The notes: generated by a model from the letters alone, not told the origin. DNA of 41,294 nt from an uncultured Ruminococcus sp. (GCA_905202255.1 CAJKRH010000013.1:1-41294), one strand, 5' to 3'. Shown: positions 14,291-22,110, numbered from the stretch's first letter. Made by a program: numbers and translations.

Positions 14291-15037
14291 TTATTTTCTA
14301 AACACAAACAGATACTCGTGAGCAATCAACAGAAAATTGTACTTCACGCTGTTTGTTTTCCAATATCCCGTAGCTTTACAGTTGTGTTGCTCTTTAATAA
14401 TCAGCTCTTTCAGCTTAAATCCTGCATCTTCAAAAACACGCATAACTTCAAAAGACATCGGAATCATGTGCCCTTTTTGGCGAGTGTCACCCATGAGTAC
14501 GGCACAGAATTTATCTTTTTTCAATACACGATACCCTTCCGCGGCTACGACCTCCATTTCTTTGAGAAAGTCTTTAACTTTCAAATGAGATAAGTCTTCC
14601 TCTATATCTTCGCTATACTGAATAATATCGGCATACGGCGGATGGGTGCAAATAAGGTCAATGCTACTATCCGGAACAAAGTCCAAGTGGCGAGCATCGC
14701 CCTTATGTATATAAACTTTGCCGTCAGCACCTTCGTGCTCGAAATCCACTTTTTCCTTACATCTTGCAAGGGCAATATCATTTACATCTACGCCAATGAT
14801 ATTTCGGTTAAGAAGCTTTGCTTCCACAAGAGTTGTGCCGCCACCGGCGAACTGATCGAGAACCAAATCTCCCTCTTGGGAATATCTAAGCAGAATATTT
14901 CGTGGAATATACGGTGACCAATTGCCACGCCATTTTGCATCATGGGTAGCCCAATCGCCTCGTTTAGGAAAAGACCAATGAGTTGTCATTTCCAACTCGA
15001 AATCTTCCGGCTCCCATTTTGTGATTTTCTTAGCCAT
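14291..15037 (-). CDS. SAM-dependent DNA methyltransferase (TRM11-like order), second enzyme of a DpnII-type operon
   Basis: A 248-aa methyltransferase. The SAM-binding motif VLDQFAGGGTTLVEAKLL (about residues 58-75), followed by the acidic end NIIGVDVND, comes before the catalytic motif ICTHPPYADIIQYS. This order differs from the classical second DpnII-system enzyme DpnA, where the DPPY motif comes first. The target is probably DNA, given the N-terminal THWSFPKRGDWATH segment shared by DNA methyltransferases of restriction systems. Its ATG overlaps the nuclease stop (TAATG), so the two are coupled. It may protect single-stranded or hemimethylated GATC DNA, as DpnA does; that role is inference. 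Base modified (N6-A or N4-C) is not determinable here. Confidence 0.82.
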   Translation of the reverse strand: MAKKITKWEPEDFELEMTTHWSFPKRGDWATHDAKWRGNWSPYIPRNILLRYSQEGDLVLDQFAGGGTTLVEAKLLNRNIIGVDVNDIALARCKEKVDFEHEGADGKVYIHKGDARHLDFVPDSSIDLICTHPPYADIIQYSEDIEEDLSHLKVKDFLKEMEVVAAEGYRVLKKDKFCAVLMGDTRQKGHMIPMSFEVMRVFEDAGFKLKELIIKEQHNCKATGYWKTNSVKYNFLLIAHEYLFVFRK

Positions 15038-15918
15038 TATCTGAAAACCTCTGTGATAATGCCGTTCTCCAAATCTTTGATGCTATAGATGTGCTCCATC
15101 ACATCAAAGGTTTCTTCAAGGTTGTTACGAGCGCTTGTCCATCCCTTACCGTCTGTAAACCAGACGAACGTAAAGCCGTTGATGGTATTAGTTTCCAATG
15201 CAAGCGTTTTGTAGCTACGAGCAGTCTCGTTGAGCTTACTGCCGCCGCTGCCGTAGAAATTGGTTTCGATGCCATAAATCATAGCAGGCGTTTTTACGAC
15301 GAAATCGAAACGCTTTTCCATCTTTCCTTGATTCGAAATAGCAGAGAGGTCAATGTCCCATTTCGCAGTGATCTGATGGATATACATTTCTTTGAAATAG
15401 GTCTTATCCTTTACGAAGCCTGCTTTCTTGATAAAGTTCTCAACTAAATCCTCCATCAAATGACCACCACGATTCTTACGACCGTTGGAATCGAGTCCGG
15501 TTTCGACACCTGTCACATAGTCAACAAGGTTATTGATGATGTGGTTTTCAAGCAAATCGAAAAGACCTGTGTGTTCCATAAAATATGCGTAGCGTTCGTA
15601 ATGAACATGACTATTGGGTGGATATTTGCCAAAGTCAAACTGGTACATATAACCGCCATTTTCGTCCTGGCAGTATATTTCATTGGCTCTAACCGCAAGC
15701 AACAGTGGGATACATTTCAGTGTTTCGGGATATTTCTTGATTAACGATTTGAAATCCTCTTTGATGTTCTTAGAGCCAATGAGCGAGTTGAGAATATTAA
15801 GCTCAACCTTAATGCCATCGACATTACGATGGACTTTTTCAAAATCTATGTAGTATCCGTAATCTGCAATACTGTCACGAAAGCCGGACAGCCAAGTGCT
15901 AAAATTTCTGTTTGCCAT
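15037..15918 (-). CDS. DpnII-family type II restriction endonuclease (GATC)
   Basis: A 293-aa nuclease that resembles R.DpnII along its whole length: NFSTWLSGFRDSIADYGYY at the N-terminus, LNILNSLIGSKNIKEDF, LVDYVTGVETGLDSNGRKNR, and the catalytic region KRFDFVVKTPAMIYGIETNF with GSGGSKLNETARSYK. R.DpnII cuts unmethylated GATC. Length also fits (R.DpnII is close to 290 aa). The start was set at ATG 15918 because AGAGGT lies 5 bp upstream; the longer frame to 15984 lacks a ribosome site and overlaps the preceding gene. The gene begins one base after the stop of the 178-aa gene and ends overlapping the second methyltransferase. Confidence 0.93.
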   Translation of the reverse strand: MANRNFSTWLSGFRDSIADYGYYIDFEKVHRNVDGIKVELNILNSLIGSKNIKEDFKSLIKKYPETLKCIPLLLAVRANEIYCQDENGGYMYQFDFGKYPPNSHVHYERYAYFMEHTGLFDLLENHIINNLVDYVTGVETGLDSNGRKNRGGHLMEDLVENFIKKAGFVKDKTYFKEMYIHQITAKWDIDLSAISNQGKMEKRFDFVVKTPAMIYGIETNFYGSGGSKLNETARSYKTLALETNTINGFTFVWFTDGKGWTSARNNLEETFDVMEHIYSIKDLENGIITEVFR

Positions 15919-15919
15919 A

Positions 15920-16456
15920 TTAACCTCTTCTTCCACCAAAGCCTGCCGTTGATATGATTTTGAAAATGTCTCGATCAGATTCAAGCAACTCTTCGATAAT
16001 TTTTCCGAACATATAAGCGTCGGCTCGGTTTGTCTTTTCCTGTACCGCCAATAATTCCATCAAAACATACAAAAATTCCACATCATATTCACCATATGCA
16101 TTGAGGTCAAAATATTGTTCAATGTCAATTTCTTTTTCGCCGTCCTCAATTAGCGCTCTCAAAGTATCATAGTCGTTGTTGGCAAGGGGAACACAAGTGT
16201 TCCAGCACTTCTGAATAGCTTCCAAATAGCGCTTGGTAAGCGTTTCATTCCCCTGCATTTTCATTAGAATATCAACAACCCAATGAATATGCTTCGGTGT
16301 TCGAATCCGCTTCCCGCCCTTCCTGTATTTAATTACAATGTCGAATTGGGACAGAGTGCCTTGAAAAACATAAATGATGTAATCGATAAATACAAATTCT
16401 ATAATTGCCTGTTTCGTACCATTTTCTATGCGTTGAGTACCTTCTCTAATTTTCAT
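15920..16456 (-). CDS. Uncharacterised 178-aa protein inside the DpnII-type operon
   Basis: I do not recognise this family. It is a soluble, acidic protein with FVFIDYIIYVFQGTLSQFDI near the N-terminus, a basic patch KYRKGGKRIRTPKHIHW, and a helical C-terminal half (DVEFLYVLMELLAVQEKTNR) ending in a glycine-arginine tail GFGGRRG. It is tightly packed between the Dam-type methyltransferase (11 bp) and the nuclease (1 bp), so it is very likely a functional part of the system, for example a control, chaperone or immunity subunit. The start at ATG 16456 is preferred over the ATG two codons upstream because AAGGGG is then at a normal distance. No HTH is evident. Confidence 0.7.
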   Translation of the reverse strand: MKIREGTQRIENGTKQAIIEFVFIDYIIYVFQGTLSQFDIVIKYRKGGKRIRTPKHIHWVVDILMKMQGNETLTKRYLEAIQKCWNTCVPLANNDYDTLRALIEDGEKEIDIEQYFDLNAYGEYDVEFLYVLMELLAVQEKTNRADAYMFGKIIEELLESDRDIFKIISTAGFGGRRG

Positions 16457-16467
16457 AGTCATTCCCC

Positions 16468-17538
16468 TTAAAAATTCGATATAAGCAGTTCTTTGATTTT
16501 TCCTCTTGCCTCACTGTTGCAGTTAATCATACGAGTAGCTTCAACACGTTTGATTTTATGAGAGGAATAGATATCATCAAAGAAATCGTCCTCTGTATTT
16601 GAGTTCTTCGGGTCGGAATTGCTGATGACCATTTTTGCGCCTTTTCTGTGCATTTCGTCAACGAACCTTGCAAGTTCAATCTGTTCTTCATCGTTAAACA
16701 GGTTTTCCGTGTATGCGGTAAAGCTCGCCGTGTCAGTGATAGGACGATATGGAGGATCGAAATAAACAAAGGTACTATCATCAATGAAATCAGCAGATTC
16801 TCTATAGTCCCCGCATACAATCGTTACGTGCTGGAGTTTTTCAGAGACAGCTCGCAAATTTTCTTCATCGCAAATCATTGGATTTTTGTAAGAGCCCATA
16901 GGAACGTTGAACAGCCCTTTTTTATTCACTCGGAACAAACCATTGAAACAAGTCTTGTTAAGGAAAATCATAAGAGCAGCTTTTTCAATATTGATGTTTT
17001 CATTACCGTTTACTTTTAAGTCATTGAAATGCTCTCTTTTTGCCAGATAGTATGCTTTGCGGTCGTCTGTGTCCATCGGTACAAACTCGTTCTGCATAGC
17101 CATCAGCATATCAATAAGCTCATCAATATCGTCTCTTATAATGCGATATGTGTTGATAAGCTCTGCGTTAATATCGCTAATATAAACAGCATCAAGATTG
17201 TATTTGCTTAATATATCGAAAAGAACCGCACCGCCGCCAACGAAAGGTTCGGCATAGTTCGTGATTTTCCCGCTTTTAAAAGGGTAATACTTTTCAATTT
17301 CGGAAAGCAGCTGACCTTTGCCTCCAGCCCATTTCAAAAAAGGCTTTATTTTTTTTTCGTCAGCTTTTGAATAGCGAATACTTCTTGCATCAATTGGCTT
17401 TTCAGCAGTAGTTGGTATAATCCACATATTGCCGACCATAGTCGCATTATCAATTCTGTTTTCAGAGCAAAGAACAGCAACTCGTCTTTGGGAAATTCCC
17501 CATTTATCAGCAGCTTCTCTTGCAGACATAAAATCCAT
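16468..17538 (-). CDS. Dam/DpnM-type N6-adenine methyltransferase (GATC) with N-terminal HTH
   Basis: A D12-class adenine methyltransferase of 356 aa. The SAM motif is FLKWAGGKGQLL with AEPFVGGGAVLFDIL downstream, CFNGLFRVNKKGLFNVPMG matches the Dam/DpnM core, and the catalytic motif is FVYFDPPYRP. It should methylate GATC and protect it from the DpnII-like nuclease encoded in the same operon. Unlike M.DpnM it has about 50 extra N-terminal residues with an HTH-like segment (SAREAADKWGISQRRVAVLC then a VGNMWIIP wing), which may give autoregulation. ATG 17538 is used because GGAGGT lies 6 bp upstream; an ATG directly abutting the ribosome site is less likely. It is the first gene of the operon and has its own promoter. 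Confidence 0.93.
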   Translation of the reverse strand: MDFMSAREAADKWGISQRRVAVLCSENRIDNATMVGNMWIIPTTAEKPIDARSIRYSKADEKKIKPFLKWAGGKGQLLSEIEKYYPFKSGKITNYAEPFVGGGAVLFDILSKYNLDAVYISDINAELINTYRIIRDDIDELIDMLMAMQNEFVPMDTDDRKAYYLAKREHFNDLKVNGNENINIEKAALMIFLNKTCFNGLFRVNKKGLFNVPMGSYKNPMICDEENLRAVSEKLQHVTIVCGDYRESADFIDDSTFVYFDPPYRPITDTASFTAYTENLFNDEEQIELARFVDEMHRKGAKMVISNSDPKNSNTEDDFFDDIYSSHKIKRVEATRMINCNSEARGKIKELLISNF

Positions 17539-17566
17539 AATCATACCTCCGGAATTGTATAACAAT

Positions 17567-17595
17567 ATTATATTCTAAAACTCGAATAATTGCAA
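17567..17595 (-). promoter_or_regulatory. Promoter of the DpnII-type restriction-modification operon
   Basis: On the minus strand TTGCAA (17595-17590) and a perfect TATAAT (17572-17567) are separated by 17 bp, 28 bp upstream of the methyltransferase start. With the methyltransferase first, host DNA would be protected before the nuclease appears. Confidence 0.7.
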
Positions 17596-17663
17596 TACCG
17601 TTTTGCAAAAAACTCTGTGTTTTTTCGCGAACAGCTTGTCGAGTTGCTCCTGCGAGTTAATTC

Positions 17664-17747
17664 TCACTCGGCTTTCAAACGGCTTTTGTCATTTTTTCCC
17701 TTGCGATATTCACGATAGCGACCGTTATAGTTTTGAAGTTTGGACAT
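17664..17747 (-). pseudogene. 27-codon fragment starting MSKLQNYNGRY
   Basis: A short frame (ATG 17747, stop 17664) encodes MSKLQNYNGRYREYRKGKND and seven more residues. The first eleven residues remind me of the N-terminus of some clostridial restriction or helicase subunits, after which the match stops, so this may be a leftover of a deleted defence gene between the KAP NTPase and the restriction operon. There is no good ribosome site. Weak call. Confidence 0.2.
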
Positions 17748-17765
17748 GGACGTCTTCGCGTGTTT

Positions 17766-19565
17766 TTATAATTTTGCAATAAATTCGTTTAAATTATTCT
17801 CAAAGAAACATAGTTGCATTTTCTGTATTTTATCAAAGCCATTATAGGACAAAAGTTCTTTTATTTTGGTAAGTAACTTTTCAAGAGCTTCTTTATCATG
17901 CTCAAGAAAATCTCGTATGTTCCTCGGTTCATAAACGGTTAAAAGAGCACCTCTAAAATCCTGAATATTCTCAGCCGTGCAGTGCTTCAGCATGTCGGTG
18001 AGCTTTTCAGGGTCAAGTCTTGACATAAAGGATCCATCTCTATGGATTCTACCTCTATTGTCACGAACATTGCTGTGAAACGCAGATATGCTTGAAGGTT
18101 GGTAATCAAAATCAAATATAGCAACATCTTTTGCCATTAATGAAGCAATCATATCTTCTTTCAATTCCTTGAATTCTTCTAAGACTACTGCCCCTGCATC
18201 AGTAGCTGGAACTGTTGTAAAAATAAAATCTGCATTGATTTCGCTTCCTTTGTTATACAGGTTTTTAATCAAAAGTTCTTTGGCTCGTTTGATATCGCAT
18301 CCTACAGTATGATGCGCACAAATCAAATGAGCAGCTATACGTCCGTACTCGTAGAATGAGATGTCCGACTCGTCTTCCAATCTTTTGGTTATTGATTCTA
18401 TGGCATTCATAACATCGTTTTCAGAACAAATCCACCAACTGCAGAGTATACTTAAGTCTTTATCTCCAAAGGACTTTTTTCTATCATATAAGCGTAGTTT
18501 TTCTAACGCTTCTTTTGCGTCACCAATTTTATTGGCATCGAGAGTTTGCCACAAAACATAATCATAGCAAAAACGAAACAAAGGATACTTTTCAGACGAA
18601 AGCTCAATCGAAAAATCACGGCCGCCTTCCCAATGTTTCTTTGTTCCGGTTTTGATTTTTTGAGAAAACAGAATTATACTATAAAGAATCGTTTTGATAA
18701 AATCAAGATCTTTTTTCGGATCGGGTTTTATATATTCAAAAATGTCGTTAGCTTTTTGACACGCAAAGATAAAAGTGCGCAAATTTGTAATTTTATTGTC
18801 CTTAAGCAATGATACTAATTCATTTATTGTTGAATCCGCCAAGAATAAATTGAAATATGTTTTGCTAAATTCAGACATTATATGTTCGATTGCGCTCAAA
18901 TAATCCCCTTCGAATATTATAGTATCACTAATGGTCTTTTCCTTTGTCGCTAAATATCTTTTTGTTATTTCTGTGTATTTTCTACCTTTGTGGTCATTTA
19001 ATCGATCTAATATTTCTGCAGCTTCCTGTTTTTCCTGTGTTTCCTCGCTTATTGGTTCATACTGTATCAACTCATCTTCATTGGCAACAAGCAATACTTT
19101 AACACCGTCTTGCTCGACAAGGTTGTTAACATATCCGAGGATCTCTAATATATCGATACCGGATCTTTCAAGGTCTTCAATAATAATCAGTTTCCCGGAC
19201 AAGTCTATAGACTTATAGAGCTTTTTCATATCTCTTTCTGATTTCGACAAATCGATTCCAAAAAAACTTGTAACACCTTTGAGCACCGTTTTGGCCGCTA
19301 ATATTCCTACGGTCGTTGTTTCGCTTTTCTTGTTCAAAAACTTCATTCTATACTCAAGATAAATTGCTTTGCTTACATCAAAAAGGTTATTAAGTCCGTA
19401 AAGAGACACAACAATACATGCGTGTTCTTTAAGGCTACATATCAATTCATTTTGGATATAGTAGCTTTTGCCTGCTCCCCAAGGCGCTGTAAGCATGATT
19501 GCGCTACGTGTTTTATCGTGCTCGATATAGTGTCCTATAAACTTAGTGAGTTCGGTGTTTGTCAT
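17766..19565 (-). CDS. KAP-family P-loop NTPase
   Basis: A 599-aa NTPase of the KAP/STAND type. Walker A is APWGAGKSYY (residues 27-36) and Walker B is KLIIIEDLERS around residues 125-135, with VKVLLVANEDEL (sensor-like strand) further on. All of this matches KAP P-loop proteins of mobile defence islands. No transmembrane pair is obvious inside the NTPase domain, unlike many eukaryotic KAP proteins. The C-terminal 350 residues are helical and have no recognised effector. It starts with a strong ribosome site (GGAAGGAG). It may stand alone or form an operon with the upstream DUF3990 module. A phage-defence role is inferred from location and family. Confidence 0.82.
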   Translation of the reverse strand: MTNTELTKFIGHYIEHDKTRSAIMLTAPWGAGKSYYIQNELICSLKEHACIVVSLYGLNNLFDVSKAIYLEYRMKFLNKKSETTTVGILAAKTVLKGVTSFFGIDLSKSERDMKKLYKSIDLSGKLIIIEDLERSGIDILEILGYVNNLVEQDGVKVLLVANEDELIQYEPISEETQEKQEAAEILDRLNDHKGRKYTEITKRYLATKEKTISDTIIFEGDYLSAIEHIMSEFSKTYFNLFLADSTINELVSLLKDNKITNLRTFIFACQKANDIFEYIKPDPKKDLDFIKTILYSIILFSQKIKTGTKKHWEGGRDFSIELSSEKYPLFRFCYDYVLWQTLDANKIGDAKEALEKLRLYDRKKSFGDKDLSILCSWWICSENDVMNAIESITKRLEDESDISFYEYGRIAAHLICAHHTVGCDIKRAKELLIKNLYNKGSEINADFIFTTVPATDAGAVVLEEFKELKEDMIASLMAKDVAIFDFDYQPSSISAFHSNVRDNRGRIHRDGSFMSRLDPEKLTDMLKHCTAENIQDFRGALLTVYEPRNIRDFLEHDKEALEKLLTKIKELLSYNGFDKIQKMQLCFFENNLNEFIAKL

Positions 19566-19647
19566 TGGTTAACTTTTCTCCTTCCGCCAACACATTTTTA
19601 ATTAAAATTAGGCAGATGTTTTGATTTATGCTTTTAACTGCTCCCGT

Positions 19648-19764
19648 TTATCCTTTTTCATGTGTTATACGCTGCATACATCTCTGAGATTGTTCTTGGA
19701 TTGTTATATCAGAAATAGAGATTTTATCAAGGTTGATTTCCTCTTTCTCTGCTTTCTTTGCCAT
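19648..19764 (-). CDS. Possible 38-aa small protein
   Basis: A short frame with the ribosome site AGGAGA eight bases before the ATG at 19764. The product is charged and hydrophilic: MAKKAEKEEINLDKISISDI, then a Gln-rich end. It lies in the 220-bp gap between the DUF3990 partner gene and the KAP NTPase, in the same direction, so it could be a small member of that transcription unit or the trimmed start of a lost gene. Confidence 0.35.
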   Translation of the reverse strand: MAKKAEKEEINLDKISISDITIQEQSQRCMQRITHEKG

Positions 19765-19786
19765 AATGATTTCTCCTGTTATTTTA

Positions 19787-20203
19787 TCAAGCGTGTTCGC
19801 ATGCCTCTCTCAGCCTATCAATTGCCATTTCGGGACTCATGGTGTGGTACATAAGATAGACCACATTCATTGTTTTTGCCGGGGCTTGTTTATAGATCTC
19901 GCGACTACTCTCATCGGTATAGAAGTGCCAATAACGGTAGATATAGCCCATCCAATACAGCGCTTCTTTATCGTAAATCTCGCCGCCTTTGACAAGCTGA
20001 TCGGCAAGCTCATCCCCCATACGCGAAAGGATATACGCTTTGCCTGCCCATTGAATATGATGAAACTCTTTATCCATATCAGCAGCAACAGCCGAAGTCA
20101 TATACGCCTTGACGAATGCTTCACTTGCGTATCCCTGTTCAGCTGCAAGCTCAAACAGTTGCCCTTGCGTATCGCACAGAGCCATTTGTAAGGAATTCAA
20201 CAT
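19787..20203 (-). CDS. Partner protein of the XRE-DUF3990 gene (possible antitoxin)
   Basis: A 138-aa acidic, helical protein: LCDTQGQLFELAAEQGYASE at the N-terminus, then GKAYILSRMGDELADQL and EALYWMGYIYRYWHFYTDES. Proteins of this appearance occur directly behind DUF3990-type genes in Clostridia. The gene begins one base after the DUF3990 gene ends (TGA then ATG) and has the ribosome site GAGAGGCGA, so the two are co-expressed. By position it is the best candidate for the neutralising partner, but which of the two is toxin and which is antitoxin is inference. Confidence 0.65.
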   Translation of the reverse strand: MLNSLQMALCDTQGQLFELAAEQGYASEAFVKAYMTSAVAADMDKEFHHIQWAGKAYILSRMGDELADQLVKGGEIYDKEALYWMGYIYRYWHFYTDESSREIYKQAPAKTMNVVYLMYHTMSPEMAIDRLREACEHA

Positions 20204-20204
20204 A

Positions 20205-21050
20205 TCATTCGCCTCTCAGAATCTCGTCGAAAAATTTGCCTTCCCGACGGTACTTTACCTCGATTTCTTCCGCCAGAGCCACGCCTTCTTTTCTTCTTTC
20301 TGCACTCATATCCTTGAGCAGTGCAAGCTCCAACGGTGAAAGCGGTTCTTCTTTCAGTATTTTGATCTGTCTGCACGCTTTTTCGGAAATCGCAACATAC
20401 TGTTTGCCGAGATCAAGTGCGGATAGGCAGTTTATCAACGCCACGTCGGTGAGCGTTTTATTAAAAAAGCGGAAAAGTTCGGTATACATACGGTCGTTTG
20501 CAATGTAACCGATAATCACATCATAACCGTCAGCCATATGCGCATATTTCTCATAAACAGCGGTTCCTTTGGCACTTTCCATCTCCTTGCGATGATAGGC
20601 AATCAGCATTGCCCAGTCCATACCGATATCGACAGTCAGCACTTTCAGTCCTGTCAAATCAAGCTCGACTGCATAGAACTTGGGTTTGTCCTCATTACAG
20701 ATCAGCGTCAGCGGTTGAAGCGTGCTGGTTCCCATATAGAAACCGCGACCGAAATCACATTCCTCTCGACTGATCGGTGCAACATCCCCGGTAATTCCTT
20801 TTTTTGATCCGTGATAGAGGATCAGCCTGTTATCTGTATCGGCGTATGCCTTGGTGTCAACAATGAGTTTTGCGACATCAATCGAATGTTCTTTGCAAAA
20901 ATTATATAATTGCGTCTGCGCCATACGATTCGGGAGTGTTTTTCCGTTTTCCCAACGATTGATGGAAAGCGGCGTTGTGCCAAGGGAAGACGCAAACTGC
21001 TCCTGATTCATATTTTCCACAGTACGGATTGCTTTGATCAAATCTTTCAT
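20205..21050 (-). CDS. XRE HTH fused to DUF3990 (ADP-ribosyltransferase-like)
   Basis: A 281-aa fusion. Residues 1-60 form an XRE HTH (NMNQEQFASSLGTTPLSINR followed by WENGKTLPNR). Residues from about 85 on form a DUF3990 domain: LILYHGSKKGI, then DFGRGFYMGTSTLQPL and FYAVELDL. The YHGS, DFGRGFYM and later blocks resemble the fold of ADP-ribosyltransferases, so the protein could modify a cellular or phage target, with the HTH giving autoregulation. ATG 21050 is chosen because AGGCGG lies 6 bp upstream. A consensus promoter and an inverted repeat lie just in front. It forms a two-gene module with the 138-aa gene, as in toxin-antitoxin systems. Confidence 0.83.
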   Translation of the reverse strand: MKDLIKAIRTVENMNQEQFASSLGTTPLSINRWENGKTLPNRMAQTQLYNFCKEHSIDVAKLIVDTKAYADTDNRLILYHGSKKGITGDVAPISREECDFGRGFYMGTSTLQPLTLICNEDKPKFYAVELDLTGLKVLTVDIGMDWAMLIAYHRKEMESAKGTAVYEKYAHMADGYDVIIGYIANDRMYTELFRFFNKTLTDVALINCLSALDLGKQYVAISEKACRQIKILKEEPLSPLELALLKDMSAERRKEGVALAEEIEVKYRREGKFFDEILRGE

Positions 21051-21082
21051 GCTATACCGCCTATCATTTGTAATCAAGTTTA

Positions 21083-21111
21083 ATTATATACTATGATAGG
21101 AGATTTGTCAA
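21083..21111 (-). promoter_or_regulatory. Consensus promoter and operator-like repeat of the DUF3990 module
   Basis: On the minus strand a perfect TTGACA (21111-21106) and a perfect TATAAT (21088-21083) are separated by 17 bp, 32 bp before the start codon. An 8-bp inverted repeat, ATGATAGG at 21093-21100 (inside the spacer) and CCTATCAT at 21060-21067 (in the leader), could bind the XRE domain of the encoded protein. Confidence 0.8.
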
Positions 21112-21185
21112 GAGCGCAAGTGCCGTTTTGTGTGTAAATGTGCTTTTTTCTTTGCCTACTGCGGCGCAAAATAAGTTTTTTGAAG

Positions 21186-21272
21186 TTCTATCGGAACAAT
21201 GTTCGGAACTATACCGCCGTATTTTTGGGGTATTGTTCCGATAGAAAAAGGGCAGGCGTTTTTGCCTGTCCC
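21186..21272. repeat. 15-bp perfect inverted repeat followed by a terminator-like hairpin
   Basis: TTCTATCGGAACAAT (21186-21200) is repeated exactly inverted at 21232-21246, enclosing 31 bp. Directly behind it a second stem, GGGCAGGC with GCCTGTCCC around a GTTTTT loop, occupies 21250-21272. The segment 21112-21440 has no supported gene. It also holds two copies of the motif TTTTCTTTGCCTACTGC (21146-21162 and 21396-21413). The inverted repeat could be a protein-binding site or the trace of a small insertion. Confidence 0.6.
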
Positions 21273-21394
21273 TCGGGTGCAACATCTGATAAAAAGGTAT
21301 AAATACGAATTTTTGCCGCATGCTCCGTCGGCATCGAAAGGTTCCTGCTTGACCCGACCGCCGTTTCGTGATGTGCCTACGGAATTTGAAAATC

Positions 21395-21485
21395 CGTTTT
21401 CTTTGCCTACTGCACCTCAGCCTTTGCGTTGTGAATTGAGTTGACTTCCAAGCGGTTTTATGCTATACTGAAGGCAGAAAAAAGC
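21395..21485 (+). repeat. Direct repeat copy 1, carrying a promoter (21441-21469)
   Basis: About 90 bp that recur with few changes at 23318-23405. The unit contains the TTTCTTTGCCTACTGC motif, CAGCCTTTGCGTTGT and a promoter with TTGACT (21441-21446) and TATACT (21464-21469), spaced by 17 bp. In this copy it drives the DUF1871 gene starting at 21507. Confidence 0.75.
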
Positions 21486-21506
21486 ATCTTGAACGGAGGC
21501 ACGCGA

Positions 21507-21752
21507 ATGACTAAAGATATTATAAAGTCCGTTGTGGATAAAGCCGATCCGATTGGGTTGCTTGGGATGTGCTGCCCGGCAGATGAATATGACTTCGAAA
21601 TCGAGATAATTTTTGCACGCATCCGAAAAGGCATGTCCGCAGACGAAATCGCAAAGGTCATTCATGCCGTGTTTCTTGAAATGTTCAGCGAATCCATTGA
21701 CACTAAACTCTGTGATGCCATGGCAAGCGAAATGCTCTCACTTGATTGCTGA
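21507..21752 (+). CDS. DUF1871-like small protein
   Basis: An 81-aa acidic protein. The arrangement VVDKADPIGLLG, then PADEYDFEIEIIFARI, and a helical end with VIHAVFLEMFSESID resembles DUF1871 (YugE-like) proteins, whose function is unknown. ATG 21507 was chosen because GGAGG lies about 8 bp upstream; a longer frame back to 21441 runs through the promoter. It is the last gene before the tRNA 3' fragment and so may be the rightmost gene of the element. After its stop, 21748-21771 is repeated at 23463-23486. Confidence 0.75.
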   Translation: MTKDIIKSVVDKADPIGLLGMCCPADEYDFEIEIIFARIRKGMSADEIAKVIHAVFLEMFSESIDTKLCDAMASEMLSLDC

Positions 21753-21900
21753 CCACACCTTTGACCACTTACGGCTTCGGACTACCCGGATTTTATGCCG
21801 CGAAGAGCACACGAAAGCAGTCCACCAGGACTAAAAAGCCCCGAAAAGCCCGTAAAATCACGCAAAAAATCAGGTTTTTAGCGTTTGGGAACTGGCCCAA

Positions 21901-21928
21901 GCAGGTTCGACTCCTGTCATCCCGACCA
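21901..21928 (+). other. tRNA 3'-end fragment (T arm, acceptor strand and CCA), candidate attachment site
   Basis: The 28 bases read as the end of a tRNA: T stem GCAGG, loop TTCGACT, stem CCTGT, acceptor strand CATCCCG, discriminator A and CCA. No matching 5' acceptor (CGGGATG) lies at tRNA distance upstream, so the gene is not complete. A terminator follows directly. This is what remains at one end when an element inserts into the 3' end of a tRNA gene; the intact tRNA is then expected at the other end, to the left of this window. From 21753 to 22110 I find no gene. Confidence 0.65.
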
Positions 21929-21977
21929 AAAATCAGCCGAAAATGAGGGCTTTCTCTCCACTTTCGGCTGATTTTTT
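21929..21977 (+). terminator. Strong terminator behind the tRNA 3' fragment
   Basis: A stem of AATCAGCCGAAA (21931-21942) and TTTCGGCTGATT (21962-21973) runs into six T residues. It directly follows the tRNA-like CCA, as expected for the original terminator of the split tRNA gene. Confidence 0.85.
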
Positions 21978-22031
21978 GCTTATAATCGGCTTTTGTTCAC
22001 CACTTCTGAAAAATCCCCTGACGGCAGAAAT

Positions 22032-22063
22032 GCGGCTTGTGCCGCATTTACAGCACAAGCCGC
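22032..22063. terminator. Hairpin near the end of the XRE-TPR gene
   Basis: A perfect 11-bp stem GCGGCTTGTGC / GCACAAGCCGC with a 10-base loop. On the plus strand it is followed by TTTCCTTTTT. It lies 48 bp beyond the stop of the minus-strand XRE-TPR gene and may serve both strands. Confidence 0.5.
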
Positions 22064-22110
22064 TTTCCTTTTTCGGAAGGCTTTTTCTTTGACTACTGCC
22101 TATTCAAAAT

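Noticed and set aside
21880..21928. A complete tRNA gene
   Set aside because: Only the T arm, acceptor 3' strand and CCA are present; D arm, anticodon arm and 5' acceptor strand are absent upstream.
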